Assembly (NCBI GenBank): GCA_029204225.1
Contig: CM055096.1
Coordinates: 34,425,143 to 34,489,142, forward strand
Length of the DNA: 64,000 nt
Direction of reading: 5' to 3'
DNA from: Diphasiastrum complanatum
Lineage: Eukaryota; Streptophyta; Lycopodiopsida; Lycopodiales; Lycopodiaceae
Shown here: positions 37,201-45,825 of the stretch, piece after piece
Layout: the number at the start of each line of letters is the position of its first letter
How positions within the stretch are numbered: position 1 is the stretch's first letter
The notes under the pieces: model-generated
Told to the model about the DNA's origin: nothing
Seen by the model: only the letters and a program-made list of their open reading frames with translations
Database searches by the model: none
Made by a program: the position numbers and the translations under genes

Positions 37201-40200
37201 CCAAGGGAGTAAAATGTTGGGAGGATGCGATGCAAGATGAGTATGACTCACTTATGAAAAACCAGATTTGGGTTCTTGTTGATCTTCCTCATGGGAAGAA
37301 GGCAATCGGTTCTAAATGGGTATACAAAATCAAGTATAAGGCAGATGGTACCATTGAAAGGTACAAGGCGATTGATGCCGTAATACTTGATCTTGGTATG
37401 GTTTTTGAAACCTCAGATTTAGGCCTATTGCATTTTTATCTTGGTCTTGAATTTGTACAAGAAGGGGCTGGAATTTTCATCTCTCAAGAACGCTACATTG
37501 GGCAGATTTTGAAGCGGTTCAAGATGGAAGATTGCAAGCCGGTTGCTACACCTATTGAGACAGGCCTGAAATTAAGTAGTCAAGGTGATGGTGAACCATT
37601 TGATACTACTTTATATTGTCAAGCTATTGGCTATCTCATTTACCTATGTAATTCAAGACCGGATATTTCTTATAGTGTCTCACTCATGAGTCAATTCATG
37701 CATGCCTCGATGACATCACATTGGAAAGCATTGAAGAGGATCTTTTGATATCTTCAAAGAACAAGAAGTCATGGACTGGTTTTTCCTGCTTGTGATGATG
37801 CATGTTTGGTTGGTTTTAGTGACTCGGATTGGGGTGAAGATCAAGACACTAGACGCTCTATAAGTGGACATTGCTTTTTCTATGGAAATTCTACAATTTC
37901 GTGGTCAAGTAAAAAGCAGCCCACTGTTGCTACTTCTTCTAGTGAGGCAAAATATAAAGCGATATTTTCAGCCACAACGGAGTGTTTATGGCTGAGAAGA
38001 CTACTTGTTGACATGAAGTTTGGCGAGCCCTCAGCCACTCTTATCTTGAGTGATAGTCAAAGTGCTACTACCAATGCACGGAATCCTGTTTTCCATGCGA
38101 GGACGAAGCACATCGAGATCCATTATCACTTTGTTCGGGAGAGACTTCATGATGGCGCCATTTTACTTGAATATTGTCCTACGAAGGATAATATTGCGGA
38201 CCTCTTCACTAAGGCGTTGCCTAGAGTCAGATTTGAAGCTTTATGCAAAGCTTTAAATTTGATACCACGTGTTGGTTTTGTTACATAGTGAAGATTTCAG
38301 TTTTTGCATTGTCATTTAAGGAGGGTGTTAGAAATAAATGACTATGCTGAAGTTAATCCATAGGTTACTTTAACCCAAAAGGTCGAGATCTTAAGTTTGT
38401 CTTAAGTTCAGTTGGACCCAATTTTGGTCATGTACTGACTCGTGGGTCCTTAGGGGTCTAATATTGTTTAAGACTTAGATGCTCATTGTGTATTCCATTT
38501 TGGACAGTTTGGCTAAGCATTGCTCTCCATTGCTCTTGTTGTTGTTTTCTCTCTCTCTCTCTCTCTCTCTCTTAGAGTTGGGCGCCCAGCCTCTTCTCTC
38601 TTGTTTCTTGTGGAGATTGATTGATAACTAGATCTTGGTGACTTGACTCTTGCTTTCCTACATGTTGGAATATCAATCCACACTCTAGAGAGAACTATCA
38701 AACAGGGCGGATAGCTCAGTGGTAGAGCATCCCATCCGGTATGAGGGAGGTCCAGGGTTTGAATCCTAGTCTATCCATCCATACTATGATTTATGGATTT
38801 CTAACATGGTATCAGAGCCAAGTTAGACCTAACAGTTCATGGTGTCAAGTTGTGGGGCAGGTGACAGCTAGGACCCCAACCAAGTGTGGCTTGAGGGGGG
38901 GTGTTGGAATATCAATCCACACTCTAGAGAGAACTATCAAACAGGGCGGATAGCTCAGTGGTAGAGCATCCCATTCGGTATGAGGGAGGTCCTGGGTTTG
39001 AATTCTAGTCTGTCCATCCATATTATGATTTATGGATTTCTAACAATAACACCCTAGTTGGGTTCCTAACCCTGGTTTACCTTCTTTCACTTTTATGAAT
39101 TTAACGATGTCTAATCTTTCTAAAAGCTTGCCTAATGAAGCTAGCTAGCTAGATGGCACTAACTATAGCGTTTGAAATTTCAACATGGAGAACATTTTTA
39201 AAGAAAGAGAATGTTGGGATAGTGACAAATAGAGAACCTGTTCCTACTTCAAAACCTAATCTCAAGGACTATATCAAGAGGGGCAAGAGAGCCTACCATT
39301 AATCTCTCAGTGAAAGATAGCATCATTCTTCACATTAAAGAGACAAGAGGACTCAATCAAGCTTGGGGAATTCTTAAATCTAAGTTTGATACAACCAACA
39401 TAGCAAAAATTTTTACTTGAAGAACAAGTGGAGAGTGTTGCTGAAAAGGATTGGGTGCCATTGGTTTTAAATAGCTTGTGGTATGCTTTTTAGGTTATGT
39501 ATTTATGATTTTTGCAAGGTATAGAATCCCCACTTTCACACACATTTGTATGGTCTTTTGAAACAAGAGGAAACAAGGAGCTTTGAGGGTGAATCTCACA
39601 TAGAGGGAGGATTACCAAGAAATACTTCTAAGAAGAAGTGGCAAATTTAAAGCTTTGGTGTAGAATCCAACAAGGAAGAGAATTAAGACACACAAGTCAA
39701 ATAGAGGTGGTGAGAACATTGCAAAAAAGCTTGTTGAGTTATGAAGGACAAATGATATTACGAGGCAACTTACTACCTCCACATACACCTCCATATAGTG
39801 TACTTGAGAAGAACCGAACAATAGTTGAGTGTGCGCGCAACATGCTCAAGGGAAAGGGGTTGCCAAACTCTTTCAGGGCCGAAGCACTTTATACAACTGT
39901 TTTTCTTTTGAATTGAAGTCCTCCAACAAAAGTTATGGAAGGAAAGACACCAAAGGAAGCATTTGTGGCATCGAGCCCAAAGTGGGAGCTTTGAGGTGTT
40001 TGTTTGTAACTTGTACGACATACACTCATATCCCCAAGGACGATAGGAAGAAGTTGGATGTGAAATATCCAAGTGTAAATACAATGAAGAGGAGAAGGCC
40101 TATAGACCATATAATCTTACAAATAACAGGATCATAAGTGAGGACGTGATCTTTCGTGAAGAAGTATACAATTAGGAGATGGGCACTAGCCCAGTTATGA

Positions 40201-41798
40201 GTATGAGCATGAGAATGAGACAGCATAAGAAAGCAGGATAGGAAAATTTCATGAAATACATGGTCACCATCTTCACTACATTCTCCTTCAAAGAGTTTAT
40301 CGAGGTGGTCTTGGCAAACAGTTAAAGGAGGAGAGATGCTAGAAGAAGGTCAGTGCATCAACCAAGGTGTAACATCTAAGGAAGGTGGGAAAAGGGTTGT
40401 GCAGACCATAGACAATATCGCACATCTTAGAAACACAATGACGACAACACCATCGGGAAATCATGTAAAGATTTGACACCGTGCATATCAAAGCGACTTT
40501 AAATGGCAACCTAACTACCAGGAAAAAAGTTTCTGGGAGGTTCAACATTTCTTCCAATTCTAGCTACATTCAAAGGCCAAGGAATACTAATAGTAAGTGA
40601 TGGTATAAAAGCACAAGGATCTCATAAGAAACTGAGCCCATTACACGTTTGGCCCAAAGTTTTGACTCATCTACTGAACAGCACATTCTCCAAATACAAG
40701 TACATGTTAGACATCCTCAGACATATTCTCTGCAATCTCTCATGTTTCATTTTAATTCAATCCTATTCTTGTCAACTATTTGGTCAGAGTTTGCAGCTTC
40801 AACTCAAATTGTGCAACAAGTAGACAAATCGACTGTAATTACTTCATTGAAACGAGCAACTTTTAAGACTGGAAACCTCAATCTTGATTTTCAAGTCCCA
40901 ATAACTCGAAACATATCTACCATCGATTACTGCTGACTGAGTTCTACCCTCCTAATGATTTAACAAGTCTGTAATATGTGTCAGCTTGAATCTTACAGTG
41001 GAAATTGAGTTTGTGAACCCTCCTACATGCAACTATTCTGCCCTGAGTTTTTTCCGTGCAATCTGTTTGGTTGTAATTTCGTTGCCCTAGAAATGCAGAG
41101 CACTCATGGACATAAAATGACAAAACCCTCTTGGATGGAACCTAAAGATATGCAGTCCTCTTTGATGGAAGCTAAAAATACACAGCCCTCTTGGATGGAA
41201 TCTTTCGATCCCTCTCGGGACCTAATTTTTGGTAATATTTAGGCCATTCCCATTAAGCTTAATAATGTGTGCTAATCGTCATACAGCAAAAATTAAGGCT
41301 CATGCTCTCATCGAGCTGTGGTCCTCTTGAATGGAATCTTTCGACCTCTGTGAGGATGCAATTTCTAGGAAATATTATCACGACACGTATAAAAGCTTGA
41401 AAATGTGCAGTTCTCGGCATATAATGGAATTTACAGCTCGTCCTGCTACTGCAGACTGGACACGAGGACTCACCAATAATTCTCAAAACCTGCCTCTAAA
41501 GGCACATTATAAGCTCATTTATGATATCTACATTAGGGGTTACGAATATTATCATATCTACAAAATTTTGAAACTACATTGTGCTGCCTTAAATGCTGTA
41601 AGCTTGTCGAAGAGCCTGCGGATGCATGAAAGGTAAAAGGAACGAACCTCTAAGTCATGTCAAGTAAAGCAAACCTAGTGATGAGCCTACTGATGCAAGC
41701 AAGCTGGGTATAAGCAAAAGTAAAAAAAAAGTTTGATCTCAGAATAAAACAAAAGTAATGCTCAGGCAACGCAAGCGATCCATTACCTCGAGAACCAT
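20520..41798 (-). CDS. RPN10: RPN10, 26S proteasome non-ATPase regulatory subunit (PSMD4 type)
   Basis: Polyubiquitin receptor at the base-lid interface of the 26S proteasome. Ten coding exons, all with GT/AG borders: 41798-41787 (MVLE), 29170-29057, 28957-28852, 28715-28601, 28520-28311, 27945-27603, 23181-23049, 22164-22058, 21670-21602 and 20531-20520. They sum to 1221 nt, about 406 residues plus stop; Arabidopsis RPN10 is of similar length (about 386). Exons 1-5 give the VWA domain ([41 protein letters not shown]). Exon 6 has an alanine/glycine-rich linker and UIM1 ([15 protein letters not shown]). Exon 7 has UIM2 ([12 protein letters not shown]), and exons 7-8 a third UIM-like motif (DDQDLAYALRMSM). 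Exon 9 has LPGVDPNDP. All internal phases agree and no stop or frameshift occurs, so the gene looks functional despite 12.6-kb and 4.4-kb introns full of transposons. The last exon (KKK-stop) is the least certain. Confidence 0.94.
23182..27602 (-). other. RPN10 intron 7
   Basis: A 4421-bp intron between the UIM1 and UIM2 exons, bounded by donor GTACGT and acceptor GGCAG. Apart from the hAT-type element it holds no recognised gene; 25560-27300 and 23260-24840 are unassigned AT-rich sequence. Confidence 0.85.
24850..25559. mobile_element. Non-autonomous hAT-type element, copy 2, in RPN10 intron 7
   Basis: A 710-bp insertion with a perfect 8-bp target duplication GTGTTAGG (24842-24849 and 25560-25567) and terminal inverted repeats CATAGTTGCA-TCAAACG. 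Subterminal AAACGCGTTT palindromes are repeated near both ends. The interior has one open minus-strand reading (25157-25474) that I do not recognise and no transposase signature. The 8-bp duplication is the hAT hallmark. It shares its outermost 10 bp with the 311-bp MITE at 8070-8380. Confidence 0.88.
29171..30369. other. RPN10 intron 1, 3' part, unassigned
   Basis: Intron sequence between exon 2 and the first LTR of the nest. AT-rich; no coding family or repeat recognised. Confidence 0.5.
30370..30523 (+). repeat. Copia-III 5' LTR (short)
   Basis: 154 bp, TGTTGGAACACATC to GATTTCAACA, followed at once by primer site TGGTATCAGAGC (30524-30535). The matching 3' LTR was not found. The right boundary is firm because of the primer site; the left boundary rests on TGTTGGAA mirroring TTTCAACA. 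Confidence 0.7.
30842..31333 (+). repeat. Copia-II 5' LTR
   Basis: 492 bp, TGTTAGAAATAA to TTTCCTACA. Contains a (TC)n run at 31187-31245 and the palindrome GGGCGCCC shortly after it. It is longer than the 3' LTR because of that run and a stretch deleted there. Confidence 0.95.
32038..32824 (+). pseudogene. Copia-II gag, interrupted in its zinc knuckle
   Basis: UBN2-type gag of about 255 residues: [16 protein letters not shown] near the start, a [20 protein letters not shown] block, and a lysine/glycine-rich C-terminal tail. The first two coding turns (MAKESE-like, 32038-32060) are in a different frame, so a frameshift lies near 32060. At 32824 the CCHC motif is cut after its first cysteine by element IV; the other cysteines and histidine ([13 protein letters not shown]) are at 35795-35832. 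Joining both sides across the 5-bp duplication restores a normal spacing. Confidence 0.9.
32825..33325 (-). repeat. Element IV 3' LTR
   Basis: 501 bp; plus-strand ends TGTAGGAAATAG and CATTCCAACA. About a dozen visible differences from 35289-35790. Confidence 0.95.
33330..34230 (-). other. Element IV interior of unknown origin
   Basis: Minus-strand readings 33871-34203 and 33444-33815 are open for 110 and 123 codons in different frames and show no copia domain I recognise. They could be a decayed integrase-RT linker or captured host sequence. No function assigned. Confidence 0.4.
35289..35790 (-). repeat. Element IV 5' LTR
   Basis: 502 bp pair of 32825-33325, directly beside the minus-strand primer site at 35277-35288. 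Confidence 0.95.
35795..36951 (+). pseudogene. Copia-II zinc knuckle, protease motif and integrase remnants
   Basis: Order: rest of the CCHC knuckle; protease active site [11 protein letters not shown] (about 36040-36075); gag-pre-integrase block with [16 protein letters not shown] (about 36200-36250). The reading then jumps near 36460 to the post-catalytic part of integrase ([49 protein letters not shown]). The HHCC module and all three catalytic acidic residues are absent, a loss of roughly 200 residues, with a frame change at the junction. Integrase is therefore inactive. Confidence 0.9.
37185..37748 (+). pseudogene. Copia-II reverse transcriptase lacking its catalytic core
   Basis: Starts [20 protein letters not shown] and [19 protein letters not shown], then passes in frame straight to [24 protein letters not shown]. 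The region normally carrying KTAFLNG, YGLKQ and YVDD is missing, so no polymerase activity is possible although the frame stays open. It continues to [15 protein letters not shown] and ends at a TGA where the family continues (R-Y). Confidence 0.9.
37752..38288 (+). pseudogene. Copia-II RNase H
   Basis: RNase H-type domain: [57 protein letters not shown] (shown in parts), [12 protein letters not shown]. It is fairly well preserved and ends about 35 bp before the polypurine tract of the 3' LTR. It is cut off from RT by a stop at 37746. Confidence 0.92.
38326..38662 (+). repeat. Copia-II 3' LTR
   Basis: 337 bp, TGTTAGAAATAA to TTTCCTACA. Shorter than the 5' LTR because of internal deletions and a shorter (TC)n run (38549-38572). 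It joins the TRIM LTR at 38663 with no intervening base. Confidence 0.95.
38663..38806 (+). repeat. TRIM 5' LTR
   Basis: 144 bp, TGTTGGAATATC to GATTTCTAACA. Differs from the 3' LTR at about five positions by eye, four of them inside the tRNA-like part. Confidence 0.95.
38705..38777 (+). ncRNA. tRNA-like sequence in TRIM 5' LTR
   Basis: 73 nt, exactly tRNA length. A box TAGCTCAGTGG (38712-38722) matches the Pol III consensus; B box GGTTTGAATCC (38756-38766) has one change from GGTTCGANNCC. The acceptor stem GGGCGGA/TCTATCC pairs except for one C-A. The D arm GCTC/GAGC is perfect. The anticodon arm pairs at three CCC/GGG positions only and lacks U33, so it is unlikely to be a working tRNA. 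From memory the D arm and variable region look most like plant tRNA-Cys. No T-run terminator follows directly. Confidence 0.72.
38902..39045 (+). repeat. TRIM 3' LTR
   Basis: 144 bp, same ends as the 5' LTR, immediately after the G-rich tract. Confidence 0.95.
38944..39016 (+). ncRNA. tRNA-like sequence in TRIM 3' LTR
   Basis: Second copy at the same offset (42 nt) inside its LTR. The acceptor stem GGGCGGA/TCTGTCC pairs at all seven positions, counting G-T wobbles, better than in the 5' copy. The A box is identical. The B box GGTTTGAATTC has one further change. Confidence 0.72.
40231..41786. other. RPN10 intron 1, 5' part, unassigned
   Basis: No coding family recognised. 41126-41218 contains three imperfect 31-bp tandem units around CCTCTTGGATGGAA, with a fourth related copy near 41326. 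Confidence 0.5.
41787..41798 (-). other. RPN10: RPN10 first coding exon (12 coding nt)
   Basis: Minus strand ATGGTTCTCGAG then donor GTAATG. It encodes MVLE, the near-invariant N-terminus of RPN10, and ends in phase 0, matching exon 2, which opens GCG ACC ATG (ATM). No MVLE followed by a donor was found nearer to exon 2. The distance to exon 2 is 12.6 kb. Confidence 0.88.
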
Positions 41799-41985
41799 GG
41801 CGCCTAGCAGCTGCTGCTCTGATAATTTTCCTTCCTTCCTTCACCTCTCTCGCCTGTTTCCCTTGTGGATTTTGCTTTGCAAGAGACGAAGGAAAAAGAA
41901 GCTCCTGCCTTTTATTTGGTCTGCAGAGGGATTCTTGGGCAAAACGCAAGGTTATACCTCAAAACTAAGGGCCCTTGCCCAGAGA
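41799..41985 (-). promoter_or_regulatory. RPN10 5' UTR and core promoter candidate
   Basis: Upstream of the ATG on the minus strand there is a purine-rich leader (GAAGGAAGGAAGG), and about 110 bp upstream a TATA-like AATAAAAGG (around 41909-41917). Further upstream is a palindromic AAGGGCCCTT (41967-41976). Placement suits a TATA-dependent start near 41880. This is inference from position and sequence only. Confidence 0.45.
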
Positions 41986-41998
41986 CCCACATGGATGG

Positions 41999-42814
41999 GA
42001 CCTGACCTCACCCCATAGGATATATATTATTTTGATTTTTTTTATTATTGAGTATATGGAGCCATGCTACTAATGTCACTGGAGGAGGTTACGTATGTAA
42101 CCTCTGATGTAGTGCCCATGTTGGTTACGGCCTAACTTGCTTATACTAAAACTTTTGTACAATAATCAAATCGCCACTACGTTGTCGGACCTATTGAGAT
42201 TCGTTATCGGGCTCAACAATTACATTCAGATGTAGCTTGTAACCCTTGGCTATAATTGGCCGTGCGACCCTACCTCAAGGCACTGCCATTAAGTTTTTGA
42301 ATTTGCACAGACCAACTTGATCACCAATTATGCTCAATATTTAACATAGCCTCAAATTGTCCTAGTATGTTTGTTCATGTTCCATGTCATTCATTCAATC
42401 ATCACCTTACTATTGATGATTGCTAGGTACCCACGGGGGAGACTCAACAGTGTATCCCGACATTAACGAATCTTACTTTGACGTTTCCTGATGACGAGAT
42501 GTATACTCAGGACGGTAACCTAATGATTGCAAGGTTTGGGAAAGCACCCTAGACAAGGCTTAATGTGACTAGAAACAGTTCGTTTTTGTGATAGATTTGC
42601 TTGATGCGACCTAAAATCCCTGATTATGCACGTTGTTCTACATGTTGTGGCATGTCCAGCTTGTTTATGAGGTAGATATGTTGGCAACGACCTAATATCA
42701 ATGTTTGTGCACATTTTTCTACATATTACGACACCTGTCACAGCTCGTGTTTTGGAGCCTCTTTACTTATGCATAGATCACACTTTACATCACACTCAAA
42801 TTTGCCAAAATCTG
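41999..42814. other. Unassigned region upstream of RPN10
   Basis: No gene recognised. A degenerate direct repeat about 86 bp apart (near 42604 and 42690) shares CGACCTAA-ATC and TGCAC-TTGTTCTACAT-type segments. Confidence 0.4.
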
Positions 42815-43045
42815 AATAATGCCAAATGATTGATCATCTATATAAGATACATAGTATTTTGCACCTCCATTAGATTATTGAGAGAAGCTATGCACATCCG
42901 AATGTATGATCTCAAGAGGAGTGTTTGCTCTTGTGCAGATGGATCTTGAAAATGGAAGCTTATGAGCCTTTGAGAGGCTACAAGCCTCGCAATGCTTGCC
43001 ACATCTTGACAAATTCTTGGGGAGGCCAAGTCAGTGATCGGGAAA
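42815..43045 (-). pseudogene. Copia integrase fragment
   Basis: The minus-strand reading gives the second half of the zinc-binding module (CGKHCEACSLSKAHKLPF) and the first catalytic aspartate block (PLEIIHSDVHSFS), then YYVSYIDDQS. An in-frame stop lies in the middle. No LTR is attached; it is an isolated relic between RPN10 and the WWE-like exon. Confidence 0.82.
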
Positions 43046-43633
43046 GCGCCATCTCTTGAGAATGGAACCGGCAACTTTGATGAAAAATCGATATAAGGAA
43101 AATTTCATAGGATCAAAAAGTCTTCAAAGCTGGGTGATTTTGAAATATGTAGGATTTTAGATGGTTAAATTTGTTTTTACAAGAGAATCTGCCTCCAACA
43201 TTTATACATTGCAGGATATAATCCTCCAATCTTTTAAAAATACAGGGAATTTTAGGATAGAATTTTTAAAAAGTCGATTATTTTAGGGCACTATTTAGGT
43301 AATGCCAGCTATAATTTGAAGGTTAAGGCATGCAACATTCTTCATGCTTTGAGGCTTCAACCAAAGTGAAGGTAGCTTGAAGCCCTGAAACGCTACAATC
43401 AAGAGGCTCTTGCCACCTGCGTATACAACCAGGGTCCAGCTCCATTGCAGCCACTTACCATTGTATGTACAGTAAGTAACTCTCTCTCTCTCTCTCTCGT
43501 TTACTTTTTTTTTTTTTTTTTGTAAACCATATTCTAGCAGAGATTGAGAATCAGTTGGCCAGCCCAAGCCTTGTAAGATCACAAAAGCAATTGTTTCTGG
43601 ATTCCATGGGACCCGAATAACGATTTTTTCTTG

Positions 43634-43840
43634 TTATTGGGTGATGCAATTCACGTGCTTCATTGTTGTCAGATCTATTGATACTTCTTGCTCTGTGACT
43701 CCAGTTTTCAAAGAAGGCTGCCGCCTCAGAATTGCTTGGTGAATGGCACTTGCAGTGCTACGTTCATAGGGCACCATTGGACCGTCCTCTTTCCTGTGGT
43801 ATACCATCACCTGATCATTGAATGAGAAAGTCGGAATGTC
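43634..43840 (-). CDS. WWE-domain-like exon or gene fragment
   Basis: 68 codons open from a good acceptor (AACTTGTAG, then GACATT) to TAA. The translation resembles a WWE domain: a Y-H-R strand, DGPMVPYERSTASAIHQAIL (the usual W-x-P-Y..S..IE.A pattern with W replaced by M), then VSIDLTTMKHVN (the usual IDF..M.Q.N). WWE domains bind ADP-ribose-type ligands or mediate contacts in ubiquitin ligases and PARP-like proteins. No phase-compatible upstream exon was found; 44340-44540 contains exon-like sequence that does not join cleanly. It may be a gene relic or the last exon of a gene whose other exons I cannot see. Confidence 0.45.
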   Translation of the reverse strand, partial: DIPTFSFNDQVMVYHRKEDGPMVPYERSTASAIHQAILRRQPSLKTGVTEQEVSIDLTTMKHVNCITQ

Positions 43841-44589
43841 CTACAAGTTACCAGCACAGTTCGTCAGAGTATGCATGCACTTCATCAATTAACAAGGAAA
43901 TACACCAATTAACAAAGGAATACAGTTTAAACTTTATGGTCTTTCCATCACTAAGCACTTATGTTTTCTCATGATTTCCATTACTTTTACAAACGAAAGG
44001 TAGGCAGCTAAGAACTCTAGACTCATTAAATGTATGTACTTAAGCATTTAAGTATACGTCTATAAGATGCAACTAATGCTCTTTCCATGGTACTTTAGTT
44101 TTATATAAAAGAAACGTAGAAGGCTGGACTCTGGCAGAAGTGAAGCTTAGCATTCAAGATATGGCACTTTGTGTAAATGATTTAAGATTAATTTGTAGCT
44201 CTTATGATCAACAGGACGCTTCGGTTCAGCCTTCGAGTCTTTGACATTGAATGAAGACTTTTTAGACAAGCAAGAAAGCTGCAGGCAGGTACCTAATTGT
44301 GTATCATGAGTGTTAGAATGCGAGACGTGATGATCCATTTTTTGAGGGATCTAGCCGCTGGGACCCTGGGAGCGATGGTGTGAGCCTTGATGTTTGAGCA
44401 GCTGAGGCGCGAGGAAGGCTGAGAGTCCGAAGAGTGATAGTACCTACATGCACCATCTTTCAGGCTTTGCAGCACTCTAGCAATGAGCAGCCCTTGAGTC
44501 TCCACTTCGTTGATCTCTAGTGTCCAGGGCTCTTGCCACAATCCTCCAGTACACTCTCAAATCTCTGTTGCAAGCAAAGTTCTCAACGA

Positions 44590-44721
44590 AGAAGTCAAAT
44601 TGCAGTAACACAAGATATGACAGCAGATATTTTTACCAAAGCATTAAGTTTGGAAGCACACAGAAGATTATGTGTCGAACTAAGTTTGAAGGTCAAGGCA
44701 TTCAAGTATTCAGATTAAGGG
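44590..44721 (+). pseudogene. Copia RNase H 3' end
   Basis: Reading TADIFTKALSLEAHRRLCVELSLK, the usual end of copia RNase H, closed by TAA and a purine tract (TTAAGGGGTAG) immediately before an LTR. Everything upstream in the element is missing. Confidence 0.85.
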
Positions 44722-44723
44722 GT

Positions 44724-45770
44724 AGTGTTGGATTATTCTCCTTCTTACTAATCGACTAATTGGTTTTAATCATCATCCATTGTTTATCCAGTTTTGCGAA
44801 TTTTCCTGTGTCTTTACACAGTCTGCAGATTTACAAGTGTTTTTACACAGTCTGCAAAATTACAGGAGTTTGACAACAGTGTCGCATTTTTTGCCTGTCA
44901 GGAATCTCATGTAAATATGCAAAGTTGTATTTTTTTCGCTTTTTTCAAAGTGTCTCAAATGTTAAGGAAATGACTCTAGCAAAGTGTAGGGCTACCCTAG
45001 TTAATAAGATTTTAAGGCATTGTCAGATTTTTTGCAAAAAGCCAACACTGTCGTCTTTTTGCGACACTGTTGCCTGTGGTAGTTTTAGTAAATTTTTACA
45101 GAGCTATAGTTTTAGTTCATTTATGCAGATGGACTGTTTACGGCCAATTTCCACCTCTTATCAACAATCAATGAGAAGGAACTGGATGAATGCTAGCGGA
45201 CACCAACCAACTGGCAATCGCATTTGACGACCTAATTACTTAGTATAAATCAGCTGTTCATACATCTCTTTTCAAGATCTGAAATGTTATTGTGAATTGT
45301 GAAGGGGTTGTGTGTTATTACACAATGTTTGTTGCGCTCTTATCAAGCAGATCATTCACAATCAAAAAATATTCATGTTAGCTCTCTATCAAGATTTCAA
45401 GCTTGAACTCTCTTGAGAATTCTAGCCTCAGTCTTTTAGAGATTTATTTTAGAGTTGCTATAGTGTTACTACTTATCAGTAGAGCTGCTTATTATCAGAC
45501 TTATTCTCAGTTACTCAGAGACAGCTTAGAGTGCGCAGTTTCTACCAACTATTGTTTTTGCGCTCATTAGCATCTGATTATGTTTCTTCTGAATCAATAC
45601 TATCTTCTTATTGTGTTCAGTATATGTCAAAATGCATGCATCTTTGTATTGCTTTTGTAACTGATAGAAATTGTCTGAGAATTCAATACTTTATGTTTGG
45701 CTACGTAATCACTTAGTATCTAGCGATGTCAAAGTTAGTTGCTAAATATCTATCCTATTTTCTGACACCA
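44724..45770 (+). repeat. 3' LTR of a truncated copia element
   Basis: Starts TGTTGGATTATTC just after the polypurine tract. The right end is inferred at about 45770 (TTTCTGACACCA) and is uncertain. No partner LTR in the window. Confidence 0.6.
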
Positions 45771-45825
45771 TCCTTTTATGCAAAACCTCTTGACTAGGTA
45801 TTTGCTCTCTTGCAACACATCCAAC

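Larger units (their letters stand above)
30842..38662 (+). mobile_element. Copia-II, Ty1/copia element with internal deletions
   Basis: LTRs at 30842-31333 and 38326-38662, primer site TGGTATCAGAGC at 31334-31345, polypurine tract AAGGAGGG just before 38326. Interior order: gag, zinc knuckle (split by element IV), protease motif, gag-pre-integrase, integrase C-terminus, reverse transcriptase with its core deleted, RNase H. The left flank is ATAAT. The right end abuts the TRIM directly with no target duplication at that junction. Confidence 0.93.
38663..39045 (+). mobile_element. TRIM with tRNA-like gene in each LTR
   Basis: A 383-bp miniature LTR retrotransposon: LTR 144 bp, primer site TGGTATCAGAGCC (38807-38819) with no gap, 95-bp interior in all, polypurine tract TTGAGGGGGGG (38891-38901), LTR 144 bp. 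There is no coding capacity. The overall plan resembles the Cassandra TRIM group, whose LTRs carry 5S rRNA; here the RNA-gene-like insert is a tRNA. The right flank is ATAAC. The left side is fused to the copia-II LTR. Confidence 0.93.
30524..40230 (+). mobile_element. Copia-III, truncated copia element, host of the intron-1 nest
   Basis: Leader from 30524 to 30841, then an 8.2-kb nested insertion, then gag (about 39120-39420: LDGTNYS with an in-frame stop, then [12 protein letters not shown]). An integrase fragment follows (about 39795-40130: [47 protein letters not shown]). Protease, most of integrase, reverse transcriptase and RNase H are missing, as is a 3' LTR. Many stops; dead. It lies in antisense to RPN10 within intron 1. 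Confidence 0.75.

Noticed and set aside
38705-38777. A functional host tRNA gene
   Set aside because: It lacks U33, has a poorly paired anticodon stem and no T-run terminator, and sits at the same place in both LTRs of a TRIM.
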